Source: Tetrastigma voinierianum
Taxonomy: Eukaryota > Streptophyta > Magnoliopsida > Vitales > Vitaceae
Assembly: GCA_016808115.1 (NCBI GenBank)
Contig: JAEQBH010000991.1
Coordinates: 248,001 to 312,000 of the forward strand
DNA: 64,000 nt
Reading direction: 5' to 3'
Position numbers and translations under genes: made by a program
In this document: positions 22,311-33,077 of the stretch, in pieces
How the letters are laid out: every line of letters starts with the position of its first letter
How positions within the stretch are numbered: the stretch's first letter is position 1
Notes under the pieces: generated by a model
What the model saw: only the letters and a program-made list of their open reading frames with translations
Told to the model about the DNA's origin: nothing
The model's database searches: none

Positions 22311-23409
22311 CAGCAGGCTCAAGTAGGTCGCGATCCGTAATGTGGCCAATGCCGATCATGTCCATCGTGACGCTGCATGCACTTCACAAAGCAACATTCA
22401 AAATTAATGAAGAGAACCCAAACATGTCAAAAGGTATCGGTAAGGTGGGGTCAGACTGAGACATGCCTTCTGCATCATCCATGTCCATCTTGTCTATGGG
22501 CATCATGAAGAGTCACTCCGTTAATATCATCCCCCAAATCCATAGGTAGGTCATAGTCAAGGACCTCCTCAGGAAAACACATAGAGAACACACTAGCCTC
22601 GAATCCTGTCGGGGGCGTAACTCATCACGGGCACCAGTGCCCCAATGGGCCTCATAACTCAAAAACACATCCGTCCCGGGGCCTATCGGATGCCTCGATC
22701 CCATCCGTTCCTAAAGCATGATCGCACTCTACGCGGGTGCATGCCTCCGATCCTCTAATAAAGTGGTCATCCAACGAAGGTATAATGCGAGAAAGATAAT
22801 CGACAATCCCAAACAAGTCTCACCCTATCCGACATAAATCGCGCCATGTGACGTGCATCGTCCTCTATAGGAGTGTAACCTAACCCATAGGGTATGCCAT
22901 GATCAATTGTAAAAGTAAACTCGCGCAGCCCCTACTGGCGACGACCTAACCCCAAGCCAGGCATATAGGGCATGCCTCTCATCATACTAAGTACCAAAGT
23001 GGTGTTATGTTGATCAAAAAGACGTGGCTAATTCGTGTCTCTGCGATCATCCTCTAACCGACAACCCGAACCTCATTAAAGTAAACCTGGCCAAATGTAT
23101 AGTCATCCCACTGTAGTCATATGTAACACGAGCTAGGCTATAACAACATCTCTCAATATACTCAGATTATGATAATGACCTCGGGGTGAACTTCAACTTC
23201 TAATGAAGGGAATATGGTATAGCACTTACCTCATGAATCCAAGGACGGCCAAGAAGAAGGTAAAAATATGATTGAATCCTCAAAACCTAAAATAATATCT
23301 GAATCCTCAAAACCTAAAATAATATGGAGTATTTGACTGGCCCAATCATGACATGTGTATTGAGTGTGCCCATAATTGTCCTCTGAGTCCCATCATAAGC
23401 TCTGGCTGT
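22311..23409 (-). pseudogene. Protease-to-RT spacer of gypsy element C, heavily decayed
   Basis: This 1.1-kb stretch lies between the protease and the acidic linker. It shows no clear domain and no long open frame. A tandem copy of about 30 bp (AATCCTCAAAACCTAAAATA) occurs at 23274-23325. I see nothing else. Confidence 0.4.
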
Positions 23410-23598
23410 CTATGAAGAAGGCCTAAAATCAGTCAACAAAAATCCAAGTGTAGTGGCAGTAACTAATGGACAAATGTTCATGGAGGAGCCATTGTCCAAA
23501 GAGACGTGATTTGACACCCTACTTACTAAACAAGCAACATCAATGAATAAAGCTGGCCGAACATGATCCTCACCCCCGTGGTAAATCATCAAACACAA
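23410..23598 (-). pseudogene. pol: Aspartic protease-like remnant of gypsy element C
   Basis: The stretch ALFIDVACLVSRVSNHVSLD, then NGSSMNICPLVTATTLGFL, resembles the retropepsin region of this gypsy type. There the catalytic motif is written D-N-G-S rather than D-T/S-G. The rest of the domain would lie further upstream, across the inserted element, so this copy is interrupted. Confidence 0.65.
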
Positions 23599-23695
23599 GG
23601 CATGTAGCTATGTCAGCCGTTAGAAAGTGAATAAGCCCCGTAAGGCTAAGGGAAGTGTCAACTGGAACCGGTAAGTGCTCGATCGATGATCTATA

Positions 23696-23700
23696 GTAAT
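23696..23700. repeat. Left target-site duplication GTAAT
   Basis: GTAAT ends directly before the LTR at 23701 and is repeated exactly at 29655-29659 after the second LTR. Confidence 0.85.
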
Positions 23701-25023
23701 TGATTGTAGCGCCCGTGCGCTATTAACCCATTTATTATAGGTTTTGAGGTTGTGATACCAATCATTCTGAATTAACCCGGGATTTACACATTAAGGTCCC
23801 TACTATTCTACCGACGCATTTTTAGGCAATTTTGCAAGCCATAGCTAATCACGCCAACATTGTCGAGTCTGATCCAAACATGAAAAATTCGAGTCAAACT
23901 CAACATCATGATCGTGAGACCAAAGAGGAAAGAAGAAAGGTAAATAAAAGAAAATGAAAGTAGGAGCAATGGAACAAGAAATATGGAGGAACAAGTATAC
24001 ATAAGAGCCAAAATTCGCTACGCCGAATTTTCACATCATAAACAAAATCACCGTGCATACAAATTTCGTCTCAGTTGTTCAACCGACTGCTTTGGTTTTT
24101 CTTTCTAAATCTCGTAATAGCCTTTGCTTGGTTTGTTTTTTAATTTCTTGCTCGCACACTATATAAGCCAGAGTCAAGGTTTGTAAACATCAATCAACAT
24201 CACAATAAATTTTTGGGAAGCTTCACTCTCTGCTTTCCCGCTTCTTCTCTCGCTCATTTCTTCCCTTTCTTTTCCATTTTCTCTACCGCCAAACACTCCT
24301 TCGATGATGACAAATCAAGGATGTTCAGCTAAACCCCTCATCCTCAAGCAGTGAGGGGCCACTAGAATGTTTGAAGGTAAAAACATCGGCCCTCATGTTT
24401 TCACGCTAGCATTTATTCCCCTTTTTCTCTGCTTTATCTCACGCTTAGCTCAATCACCGTGATGTATCACGAGTGGCAAGATTGGGTAAGTTTTCGCGTT
24501 CATGGATGCCATCGTTAGATCCACTCCGATGCCCACTAGTTGTCATTTACGCTCCTAATGTTAGATCCAAAGGATGGTTTTAACCTGTTTTCAGACATTA
24601 AGTGGGTAATAAATGTTACATTAGAAGAAATAATTTTAGCATGAAGCCTTTAATGCCAAATGAAGAGCCTGCCTGAAATGACTATATGTCATCCTCCCCA
24701 ATGCGAGGAAAAAGACCCGAGGACATGTTGAATGCCTTAGAACCCTAAACCAGTGGCCTGAGAATTCAAGGAGTTCTATTTTACATTTTAACTTGTTTTT
24801 ATTTTTAGTTTTAAACCCCCAAAACCTCACTATTTTTAACCAAACCTGAAAATCCAAATTTAATTCACCATTTTTGACTTCACTTAAATCATTTGTACGA
24901 AGAAAACCCATCCCTGTGTTCGACCCTAGATCGCTTATATCAAGTAAAGAGCTTTGCTACAGTAGGAGGAACTTAGATATAAATTTTGGTTTATCTCTGA
25001 TCACCCCATCGTGGCACTAATCA
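23701..25023 (+). repeat. 5' LTR of non-autonomous element
   Basis: It begins TGATTGTAGCGCCC, ends CACTAATCA and aligns with 28318-29654 throughout, including blocks starting AACATGAAAAATT and AAATCCAAATTTAATTCACC. Confidence 0.88.
24159..24167 (+). promoter_or_regulatory. LTR TATA box
   Basis: CTATATAAG sits about 460 bp into the 5' LTR. The matching place in the 3' LTR (about 28803-28812) reads AATTATATGTT, a weakened form. Confidence 0.55.
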
Positions 25024-25024
25024 A

Positions 25025-25041
25025 TGGCGCCGCTGTCGGGA
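25025..25041 (+). other. Primer binding site, Asp-tRNA type
   Basis: TGGCGCCGCTGTCGGGA starts two bases after the LTR. The complement of the plant Asp-tRNA 3' end reads TGGCGCCGTTGCCGGGGA, so the match is good with a few changes. Confidence 0.75.
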
Positions 25042-25313
25042 TGGTGCCTATGCACGAGTCGTGGAACACTCAGGATCTTCATCACAAGTACCGTGAATTG
25101 ATTTTATATTTCAATCGCCATTTTCTTTTATTTCATTTAAAAAAAAAAAAAAAGAAAAGAGAAAAAAAGTTACGCAGGATTGTTTTCAGGTCACTCAGGT
25201 CAGCCGTTTTTTGCCGTAGGATTACATGTTCCAAAGGCTTGAAATCAGAATCAAATGGAACACCTAAGGGGAGAACAAGATAGTGAGTACCCTATGGGAG
25301 AAACCCTGTAGCC

Positions 25314-26225
25314 ATGTCCATGAGAGACTATAGAAAACCAATGGATGAGTTCACCATACGGGTAAAGGCTTACAACCATACTGGGGAATCACACCACCTC
25401 ATGGGGAACCACATTCTCCACAATATGCTCCTCCCGAACCTCCATTTGATGCTTCAACTCTCACACTCTCAGCCACCACAAATAATCCCTCCATTTGAAC
25501 AAGCCATTTCGGGACCTTACTCCTGATAGCGGAGACTTCACAAGTGCAGAATAAGGAGATTAATGCCCATTCGAATGAGAGAATTGTCACCGTGGAAGCT
25601 AATTTGAACAAGAAATTGGGATGGGTTGAAAAATGATTTGAGCATAAACTGGAACCCGCAAGATTCCATTGAAGACCTACCTAATCGATCAAAGAACAAT
25701 GTCCACCAGAGGAAGAGTGCCAAAGTGACACCATGGCAGAGGAGCAATGCCACCAATGTACCACACCAGTGGGCTTATGATTTTATCAATCGTTCGAAGG
25801 ATCGGCTCAATCCTCGACATGCAAGGATTTGTTTTTCCAAGGAGAACCAAGAAGAATTCCTTCCCTTTATAACTGAGGAGAGTAGTGGAAAAGAAATAGT
25901 GGAAGAGCCCCAAGAGCTTGTTTTGAAACCATTTCCCACAAAATTGAACCCCACTGCCACTACCCAAGCCACCAAAAGCCCACTGCCAGTAGCCCCCTCC
26001 ACTGACCAAATCTATATTTTGCCCTCACCTGCATCACAATCCCAACTCAAAACCCCTGAAGCACCCAGCACAAAGGCCACCCCATCACTGCCTATTCTAC
26101 AAAACTTTAGGAAGTTAGTGGCCACTGCATGTAAATTCTTGCCACAACATCAAAAACTTTGGCAGCTTGCCTACATCAGACAAGTACACGGGCAGGCCTG
26201 TGCCGGTTCAGCTCGAGCACCCTAA
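25314..26225 (+). pseudogene. Unknown, possibly gag-derived coding remnant
   Basis: Two open stretches (25314-25526 and 25626-26225) follow the primer site in the position of gag. The second, about 199 residues, is polar with a Pro/Thr-rich C-terminal half; a string such as RICFSKENQEEFLPFITEE can be read. I do not recognise a defined domain, zinc knuckle or catalytic motif. The position supports a decayed gag; the sequence alone does not prove it. Confidence 0.4.
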
Positions 26226-28317
26226 CCTCCACATTTCTAAGCTCTTCCCCCACTTTTTGTTTTAATTTTTCTTGTTTTATTTTATTTTATTTTGCTTTCT
26301 TTAATTTTTCATAGATTTTCTAATTTTAAGTTAATTGTTTCTAGCATGTTTTTCACTTTTCGCACTTTTCTTAATTTTCTTATTAATTTTTTGCAAACTT
26401 GAGTGAAATTGGAGCAGAATTTTATTCATTAGTGTCAGGCAATTTCTTCGCTTATGGTATAGCTTAAAATTTCTCAAGAATGATAGCTTAAAATTTTCAA
26501 GCAAATATAGTTTAAATCACTCGCTATGGTAGCTAAAATATGCACTTGGTCCCAATGCACAAAATACCAACAAGAACCAAGGTAAAAAAATAAAAATTTA
26601 AAATTTTAAATTTTTTTTATATATATGAAAAATGTCTCAAAAAAAAATTAAAAAATTATTTCAAAAAAAAAAAGGGTTTTTATTTTTATTTTTCTTATTT
26701 TATTATTATTATTTTATTTTTTTTAATTATTTTATTTTAATTTTCAAAAAAAAAAAAATCAAAAATTTTCGCTCAAATTTTCGCTAGCGAAATTTCGCTA
26801 TGCCCCACAGTTTTGCCTCCTCATTTTGTTTCGCTCATAACTTTTTCATCTGAACTTCGTTTTAGGCGTTTTTGGTACCGTTGGAAATATCAGAGAGTGT
26901 GGAATCCAAGTATATCTAGGAAAGAACATTTTTGAAATTATTATGAAGGTAAATAAAATGGTCAAATCGGTCACTTTTCCTCTCTTCTCCCTAACTTGTT
27001 TGTTCAAGACCAAACTGAGTGAATAAGGTAGTCGGCGGAAAGCTTAAGTGGGTCTCCTATCCAACAACGATCACATCTCATTAAGGAGGTAACACTTCCT
27101 TCTCTAACTTTCCAATCCGAGCCCCATTTCAGACACCGAGATGTTTGGGTTGGGGGGAGAGTTAGCAAAAGAAGCGGCTTTTGTATTTATGTTTTTGTTA
27201 TTATTTTGAGCAAGCCCATTTCATGGATGCCTGGTTTGTCGGTTTCCCTCTCTATAAAGCTGTTATACTATACAACTTACTTTTCAAAATGGACTAATTT
27301 TGCAACCAAAATTTTTCAGGGTTTTGCCTAACCTATTGCCAAAAATCGGAAATTTCTGCCCAATCTCTATTGATGTTGATTGGTCCATGCCTGGGCTTGA
27401 GTGGATAATCAAGAACTCTTGTTGCTTTCAACCATTTTTCTTCCACCTTCATCTAACCACACACCGAGCACATTAGGTTTCAATGATAGGCTGCAAAACT
27501 GCGCAACCTCCTAAGCCTTGCAATAACCTATCCTGTTGTCGATCACCTTAATGTGTTGCACCCCCATGAAAAGGCGCCAATGTGACTTCAAAAAAAAAAA
27601 AAAAGAAAGAAAGAAAAAGAAAAGAAAAAGAATAAAATTGCAACGCTTGGCCTTGAAACCCGAGCACTCCGCCCGAGGGGTATATGGCGAAAGCCTTTGG
27701 GCCCCAAGTGTCCCAAACCTTCACCGTCGAGTCGCCGACTCTCAGGTCACACCGCGGTGGACGGGTGAGCCATGGTCAGGAGGTGCCTGAGGCCCAAATC
27801 ATTCAAGTCCGGTGAAACCTCAAGAGTTAAGTGGTCTAAAGATCCTCATGACTCGTGCCCTAAGCCCACCGGGTTGGGAGTCACCTGCAGGATCCCTCGT
27901 TACATGGACTGTGGAGGTCGATTCTCAAAGATTGCAACTTACAACACAAAAGATCAGGGAATAAGAGGTGGGGTCCCGACCATTTAGGTTGGTTAGCATG
28001 CTAGGTCGTGGCAAGAGTCAGGTCAGAGAGTAGCCAAATATTAATATTGAGAGCCGATCAAACAAAACACTTAGATTAAAGGAAGTTTATGAAGGATTCA
28101 CCAAGAATGAGGCTCTTTACTATTCAATTTTGTATGGCATTCATTCTCTTCATGATATTTATCGACAAGGCTTTCGATGATTTTTACTTAGGTTAAGCAT
28201 TACCCTTCACAACCTTTTGAAATACCATTTTTTTGTGAACGCTATTTTGTTATAGTTTTATATGTATTTTATTATTTTCTTCCTCAGGATCTGCTGCGGA
28301 CCATACGTAGGTCAGTG
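26226..28317 (+). other. Noncoding interior of the LARD-like element
   Basis: This part is strongly AT-rich at 26580-26760 (long A and T runs). It then holds scattered TTCGCT-type words (26430-26530, 26765-26810) and an A-rich run at 27590-27625. A GGTTGGGGGGAGAG purine run at about 27150-27163 could be a polypurine-like remnant, but it is more than 1 kb from the 3' LTR. The open stretches at 27536-27987 are short and resemble nothing I know. No pol domain is seen. Confidence 0.5.
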
Positions 28318-29654
28318 TGATTAGTGCCCAAAAGTGCTATTAAACCCCATTTATTATACAGTGCCAGATACTAATCATTCTAATTAACCCGATTTACACA
28401 TTGTTGTCCTTACTTATTCTATCGACGTATTTTGTGGCAAATTTTGCAGCTTTTTATGAAGCATCATGCCATCATTGTTGAGTCGATCCAAACATGAAAA
28501 ATTGTGAGTCAAACTCAACATCATAGACGAGACCAAGATAAAGAAGAGCAGAACAAGTGAAAACAGCTGGTGGAGCAATGCAATAAAGAACTGGAGGAAC
28601 AAAGGAACAAGGCTAAAATTCGCTACGCTTATTCTTTTCGCTATCATAGCCGGCCTTTCGCGCGATAGCAAAAAATCAATCGTGGCATAACCTGTACCCT
28701 CGCTTCCCGCTTTTGTGTTCAAACGACTGCTTTGGTTTTTCTCCTTTCTACCCTCAGAATAGCCTTTGTTTTGGTTTGTTTTGTAATTTCCTCGCTTCCG
28801 CACAATTATATGTTAGAGTCAAGGTTTGTAAACATCAATCAACATCACAATTTTTTGGGAAGCTTTCAGCTCCCGTTTTCCCGGTTCTTCTCTATGCTTC
28901 ATTTTCTTTCCCTTTCTTTTCCATTTTCTCGGCTGCCAAACACCCTTCGATGATGACAAATCAAGGGATGTTCGGCTAAACCCCCCTCATCCTTGAAGAG
29001 GAGGGCCACTGGGTGAATGTTTGAAGGTAAAAACACTGTCCTCTTGTTTTTCATGCAAGCATTTATTCCCTTCTCGCTTCTCGTATCTCACGCTTTAGGC
29101 TCAATCATCGATGTACCTCGAGTGGCCGCATTCGCAAGCTTTCAAGGTTCTGGATGCTTACTGCTAGATCCGATGCCCAATTAGTTGTCATTTATGTAGC
29201 CCAAAGAAAGTTAGATCTGAAGTGATGGTTTTAACTGCTTCAGACATTAAGGGGTAATAAATGCTATACATTAGAAGAAATAATTTTAGGTTTAGTTTTA
29301 ATGCCAAATGAAGAGCCAAGCTGGGAAATGATCATATGTCATCCTCCCCAATGCGAGGAAAAGACCAGGACATGTCAATGCCTTAACTGTCCGCGCCCAG
29401 ATTCACTGGTTATATTTTACATTTTAACTTGTTTTTATTTTTAGTTTTAAACCCTAAAACCTCACTATTTTTAACCAAACCTGAAAATCCAAATTTAATT
29501 CACCATTTTTTACTTCACTTAAATCATTTGTATGAAGAAAACCCATGCAATGTTGACCCTAGACCGCTATCTTTGCGGTAGCTTTGCTCACAGCGATGAA
29601 GGAACAGGATATAAATTTTATTTGATTAGGATCACCCTCTTTGTGTACGAATCA
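28318..29654 (+). repeat. 3' LTR of non-autonomous element
   Basis: It begins TGATTAGTGCCC, ends TACGAATCA and aligns with 23701-25023, with scattered substitutions and indels. Confidence 0.88.
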
Positions 29655-29659
29655 GTAAT
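29655..29659. repeat. Right target-site duplication GTAAT
   Basis: Exact copy of 23696-23700. Together with the LTRs it fixes the insertion boundaries. Confidence 0.85.
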
Positions 29660-30500
29660 GGATGAGGCTAATAGGCTCCAGATGGATATACAAGCCTGTG
29701 TAGTGCGCAGTTGGCGTAGAATCTTGTCATCCTCTCTCTAAACATCTTCTCTAACTATTGTGCCAGCAAATGGCCTGTAAACGGGTGGAGGTTGAGCTAG
29801 CCTCCCACTTCGTGTAACAATCTAAACATCCCTATGAACAGGCCCATACTCCTCTAGGAACATAATGAAGGGTGTCATGGGTGAAACATCACTGCCAAGT
29901 ATATAGGTGGCGAAGTACGTTTGGGAACCTCATCTAGGATAAGTGCGGAATAGCTAGGGATCTCTCTTTTGGCAGTGTATCCACTAAAATATAAGTTTGT
30001 GTATAAATTAATCGGTTGTGGATCCTCTCCATCCCATCCCATCATGAATATCTCGTCTCTCGAAAACTCAACCGAATGTATACCACCCGTGGGTGGAGGT
30101 ACAGCTCCAACGTCATGAGTGGGGAGCGAGTCTATAGTCACTACAGTGCGTCCCAAATCAACCAAACCCTAATCAATCAAGTCTTGAATGGTGTGTCTAG
30201 GCATCGCACAACTGTTTATATCATGGCCTACTCTCTGATGGTAGGCACAGTGAAGATCTGTCCTGAATCCTAGTGAGGTAGGATATGGTGGTGGTCTGGG
30301 ATGGTATTGGAGCAATTAAACCCCCTTCAACCAATCTCTGAAATGCTCGGCTTAGTGGCATCCCAAGGCCCGTAATAAGCGCCTAATGGCCTCGGTGGAG
30401 CGGTGCTACATCTTGGTGATGGTATTGTCTGAGTGGCCTGCGAGGTGCACGTGTAACATGCGGTTGTGGTGGGGGATGTAGATAAGTAAGCCCTGCCAGC
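29660..30500 (-). pseudogene. Gag/protease-proximal remnant of gypsy element C
   Basis: At 30165-29875 an open stretch reads DLGRTVVTIDSLPTHDVGAV, PPPTGGIHSVEFSRDEIFMM, then GWDGEDPQPINLY. This matches the spacer between gag and protease seen in Athila/Tat gypsy polyproteins of this type. Further upstream (30500-30200) coding is traceable but broken. It continues element C on the far side of the nested LTR element. The right end near 30500 meets an opposite-strand element without a recognisable LTR, so the 5' half of C is lost. Confidence 0.6.
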
Positions 30501-30504
30501 CTAT

Positions 30505-32430
30505 TAGGAAGACTAGTAAAATGGGCAATAAAGTTGAGTGAGTTCGACGTTAGGTACAAGCCAAGAACAGCGATCAAAGGGCAAGTGTTGGCCGATTACA
30601 TCATGGAATTCACCTCGCAAGCCTCACCCAGAAAGCGTGACTCGTCAGGCCTCCGCTACAAAGATTAGTCACGTAGATGGGACCGCCAATGCTCAAGGAA
30701 GCGATGTAGGTTTGATTATGACCTCCCTGGGTGGGATCGAAGTGAAATATGCACTCAGATTCGGGTTCTAAGCCTCCAATAACGAAGCCGAATATGAAGG
30801 TACCATTGTCGGGCTTAACCTCGCCCACTCCATGAAGGCTAATCAACTAGAGGCATGCAGCGATTCCCAGTTGGTAGTAAAGCAGATAGAGGACTCTGAC
30901 GAGGGGTGAAAAATGATCCTTTACTTACCTCAAAGCGATTAGTAGGCCCCTTTCCAAAAAAGTTAGTACGGGTTCAAGTCAGACATGTCCCAAGAACGGA
31001 GAATTCTTGGGCCCAGCCTTTGGCCCGAGCTAGCAGCGGCTTGCCATGAAGACTTGGACAAGCGGGTATTGGCCAAGGCACTTCATCAGACTGCCCGATC
31101 AAGCGTCAGCGTGACCAGGGTCCTCCGATGTGTAGCGCAGAGTTGGATAGACCCATCCCCAGGGCCCATCTGTTGACGGTACCTGTCGGTGATCCAGTGA
31201 CATCTAAGCCCGAGATCCAAATCAGCCAAATTCGTTCTTTTCAGGGAACTTTTTTTTTTACAAGCGTGGGCTTTCCCTCCCTTCCTCAAGTCAAATAGGA
31301 AAGGAAGACAACGACTAAGTGCTTAGAGGTACCACAAAGCATACTGCGCTTGACCATATTGGGCCTCAAAGACTTTGTGAGAAAAACCCTTAAGCAAAGG
31401 TATTATTGGTCCGCGATGCTCAAAGACATCTTAGAACTAGTAGAAGATGCAAAATATGTCAAGAACATGCCAAGATCTCCCATCTCCCATTCGAGCCACT
31501 GACCTAGATCATAAGCTCCTGGACTTTTCAGCAGTAGGGATTAGACATACTCGAGCCCCTTCCCATTGGAAGAGGTCAATGCAAATTCGCCATTATAGGA
31601 GTGGACTACTTCACCAAATGGGCAGAGGTCGAGCCATTGGCAACAATCACCAAGCAGATCTCATAGCTTTGTTTGGTGGTCCCATAATCTGAGTTAGGAT
31701 CCCAACCTTTGGTATACGATAATAAAAGCGGTTGAACCTTCCATGATTAAAACTTTTACAGAGCTAGATCAAAATTACTATTAGTCCACAACAATACACA
31801 GTTAATGATAATGAAAGTCATATAAGTACTCTCAAGGCGACATTGAAAACTAGAAACAAAACTAAAAGTAGGTAGAATACCTCCGAGATTACTATGGCGT
31901 CTGAATTACCGCCTTGAAGTACGGAACTCGAGAAACTCTTTTTCGCCTTGGCATTTGTAGGCGGTGGTTCTTCAGCCGGTTGGGCTCGGGATCCTGGATT
32001 AATTTGCAAATGAGCACATGAGTCCTCCGCCCAAGCCTTGATCTCTTGGACGAGCGAAGCCGGGCTTTGAAGCTTAGTGAGGACTACCAACGAAAAACAA
32101 CAAGGTACTATAATCGGAAGGTCATGCCTAATAGTTTTAAGCCCGGCGACCTAGTACTCAAGAAACTCCTGCCAGCAAGGAAAGACCCTACTCGCGGGAA
32201 ACTGGGACCCAACGGGGAGGGACATTATATCATATCACGGATAACCATCCTAGCAACTATGAGCTTCAAACGGAAGAAGGAAAGACCTTACATCACTCTT
32301 GGAATACAGAGCACCTCAAGCGGTTTTACCCATAAACCTCATATTGTATCTATTAATAAAGCACAAAAGTTCTACTTTCGTTCAAATCTTGGTTTTGAGT
32401 TTATTTCCGGGACTACCTACTCGTAAATCA
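30505..32430 (+). pseudogene. pol: Tat-like pol remnant: RNase H to integrase C-terminus
   Basis: Plus-strand coding starts abruptly within the RT-RNase H connection (GRLVKWAIKLSEFDVRYKPR, then IKGQVLADYIMEF). It passes through RNase H (NNEAEYEGTIVGLNLAHS, DSQLVVKQIEDSDEG) at about 30530-30910. The inter-domain linker is at 30980-31180, and the integrase zinc-binding region at about 31360-31480 (CKICQEHAKISH). The core is partly readable at 31590-31690, and the C-terminal segment is at 32046-32300 (LSEDYQRKTTRYYNRKVMPN, SFKPGDLVLKKLLPAR). Stops are frequent. About 350 bp of foreign-looking sequence (31690-32045) replaces part of the integrase core. No LTR was found for this fragment. Confidence 0.75.
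31818..32045 (-). pseudogene. Possible fragment of an antisense extra ORF
   Basis: On the minus strand, an open stretch reads VQEIKAWAEDSCAHLQINPG, SRAQPAEEPPPTNAKAKK, then a hydrophobic end. Composition (Ala/Glu-rich, then Pro, then Lys) resembles the C-terminal part of the antisense ORFs of Tat-like elements such as the one at 50925-53225. Direct similarity is too weak to be sure. It lies between two pieces of plus-strand integrase, so it must be a rearrangement or insertion. Confidence 0.35.
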
Positions 32431-33077
32431 TAGAAAGAGCAAGGCGCTGGTTTGTCATAATCCGCGGGGCTCGGAAGGGCCTGCAGAGGGTTACATGGAG
32501 CTTATCGAGACAAGTATACGTATTTCCAAAAGATTGTACTTTTATTTCAAAGAATTACAGTTACTCCAAAAAATTACAATCAGCAAAACCATTCTCTGCA
32601 TCTCAAAAAATAACAATCAGCAAAACCGTTCTCTACATCTCAGAAAGTTACAATCGGCAACAGCCACTCAAGGGAAAAACCATAAGAAAGAGAAAAGGGA
32701 AGCTAAAAAAAGAAAAATAGGGGAGGAGAGGTGTAACATAAGAAACGGGACTTGAAGCATTCAACACGCCGCCCCCTCCAAACGTGTTCCCGAACCTAAC
32801 TCCATCAAATGGCTGGACTGGGGAGCAACACAAATACAATAAATGACATAGGGACGGCCTGACTCGACAAATGGCGAGTGATAGATGAGACGTAACTATG
32901 ACCAGCAAACGGGCTTTGCGTGTGTGTTGTTTGCCGTTTTCTATATAGACTAAAGACCCCTCAAATTAACATAGTTACAAGAGCCTTACACTTCTCTTGC
33001 ATCCATGTCACTTTGGATAAGTTTGTTTGATAAAATAATCTTCTCTTAATATTCATGATTTAAAAATAAGGGTCAAG
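32431..33077. other. Intervening noncoding sequence
   Basis: This part follows the integrase C-terminus and precedes the Athila-like LTR region. It includes the 37-bp tandem repeat at 32571-32665 and A-rich text after it. It may be the 3' tail of the Tat-like fragment. No gene is seen. Confidence 0.4.
32571..32665. repeat. 37-bp tandem repeat, about 2.5 copies
   Basis: Units starting AATTACAATCAGC (32572), AATAACAATCAGC (32609) and AGTTACAATCGGC (32646) recur every 37 bp with few differences. Confidence 0.75.

Larger units (their letters stand above)
23701..29654 (+). mobile_element. LTR retrotransposon lacking a recognisable pol (LARD-like)
   Basis: A 5.95-kb element with two LTRs of about 1.3 kb in the same orientation and an exact 5-bp duplication GTAAT on both sides. 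A primer site begins two bases after the 5' LTR. The 3.3-kb interior has only a short gag-like or unknown coding stretch (25314-26225), then AT-rich and noncoding sequence. I see no RT, RNase H or integrase motif on either strand. That makes it a non-autonomous LTR element, presumably mobilised by an autonomous relative with the same LTRs. The primer site type and the interior style suggest an Athila/Tat-related origin, but this is inference. Confidence 0.85.
18740..30500 (-). mobile_element. Ty3/gypsy element C, split by a nested LTR element
   Basis: Minus-strand coding runs from a gag/protease-proximal region (30500 to 29875), through protease (23598-23410) and RT (about 21945-21170), to RNase H and integrase (20757-18740). 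The LTR element at 23701-29654 interrupts it between the gag-side segment and the protease. Integrase wording such as VWGIDIIGKI and FTKWVEAASYA, and no chromodomain, suggest a non-chromovirus (Athila/Tat) gypsy lineage different from element A. Its own LTRs are not identified, and the right end abuts an opposite-strand element near 30500. Confidence 0.7.

Noticed and set aside
27536..27987. Plus-strand coding in the LARD-like interior
   Set aside because: Low-complexity Lys-rich start from an A-run and no recognisable domain; most likely chance.
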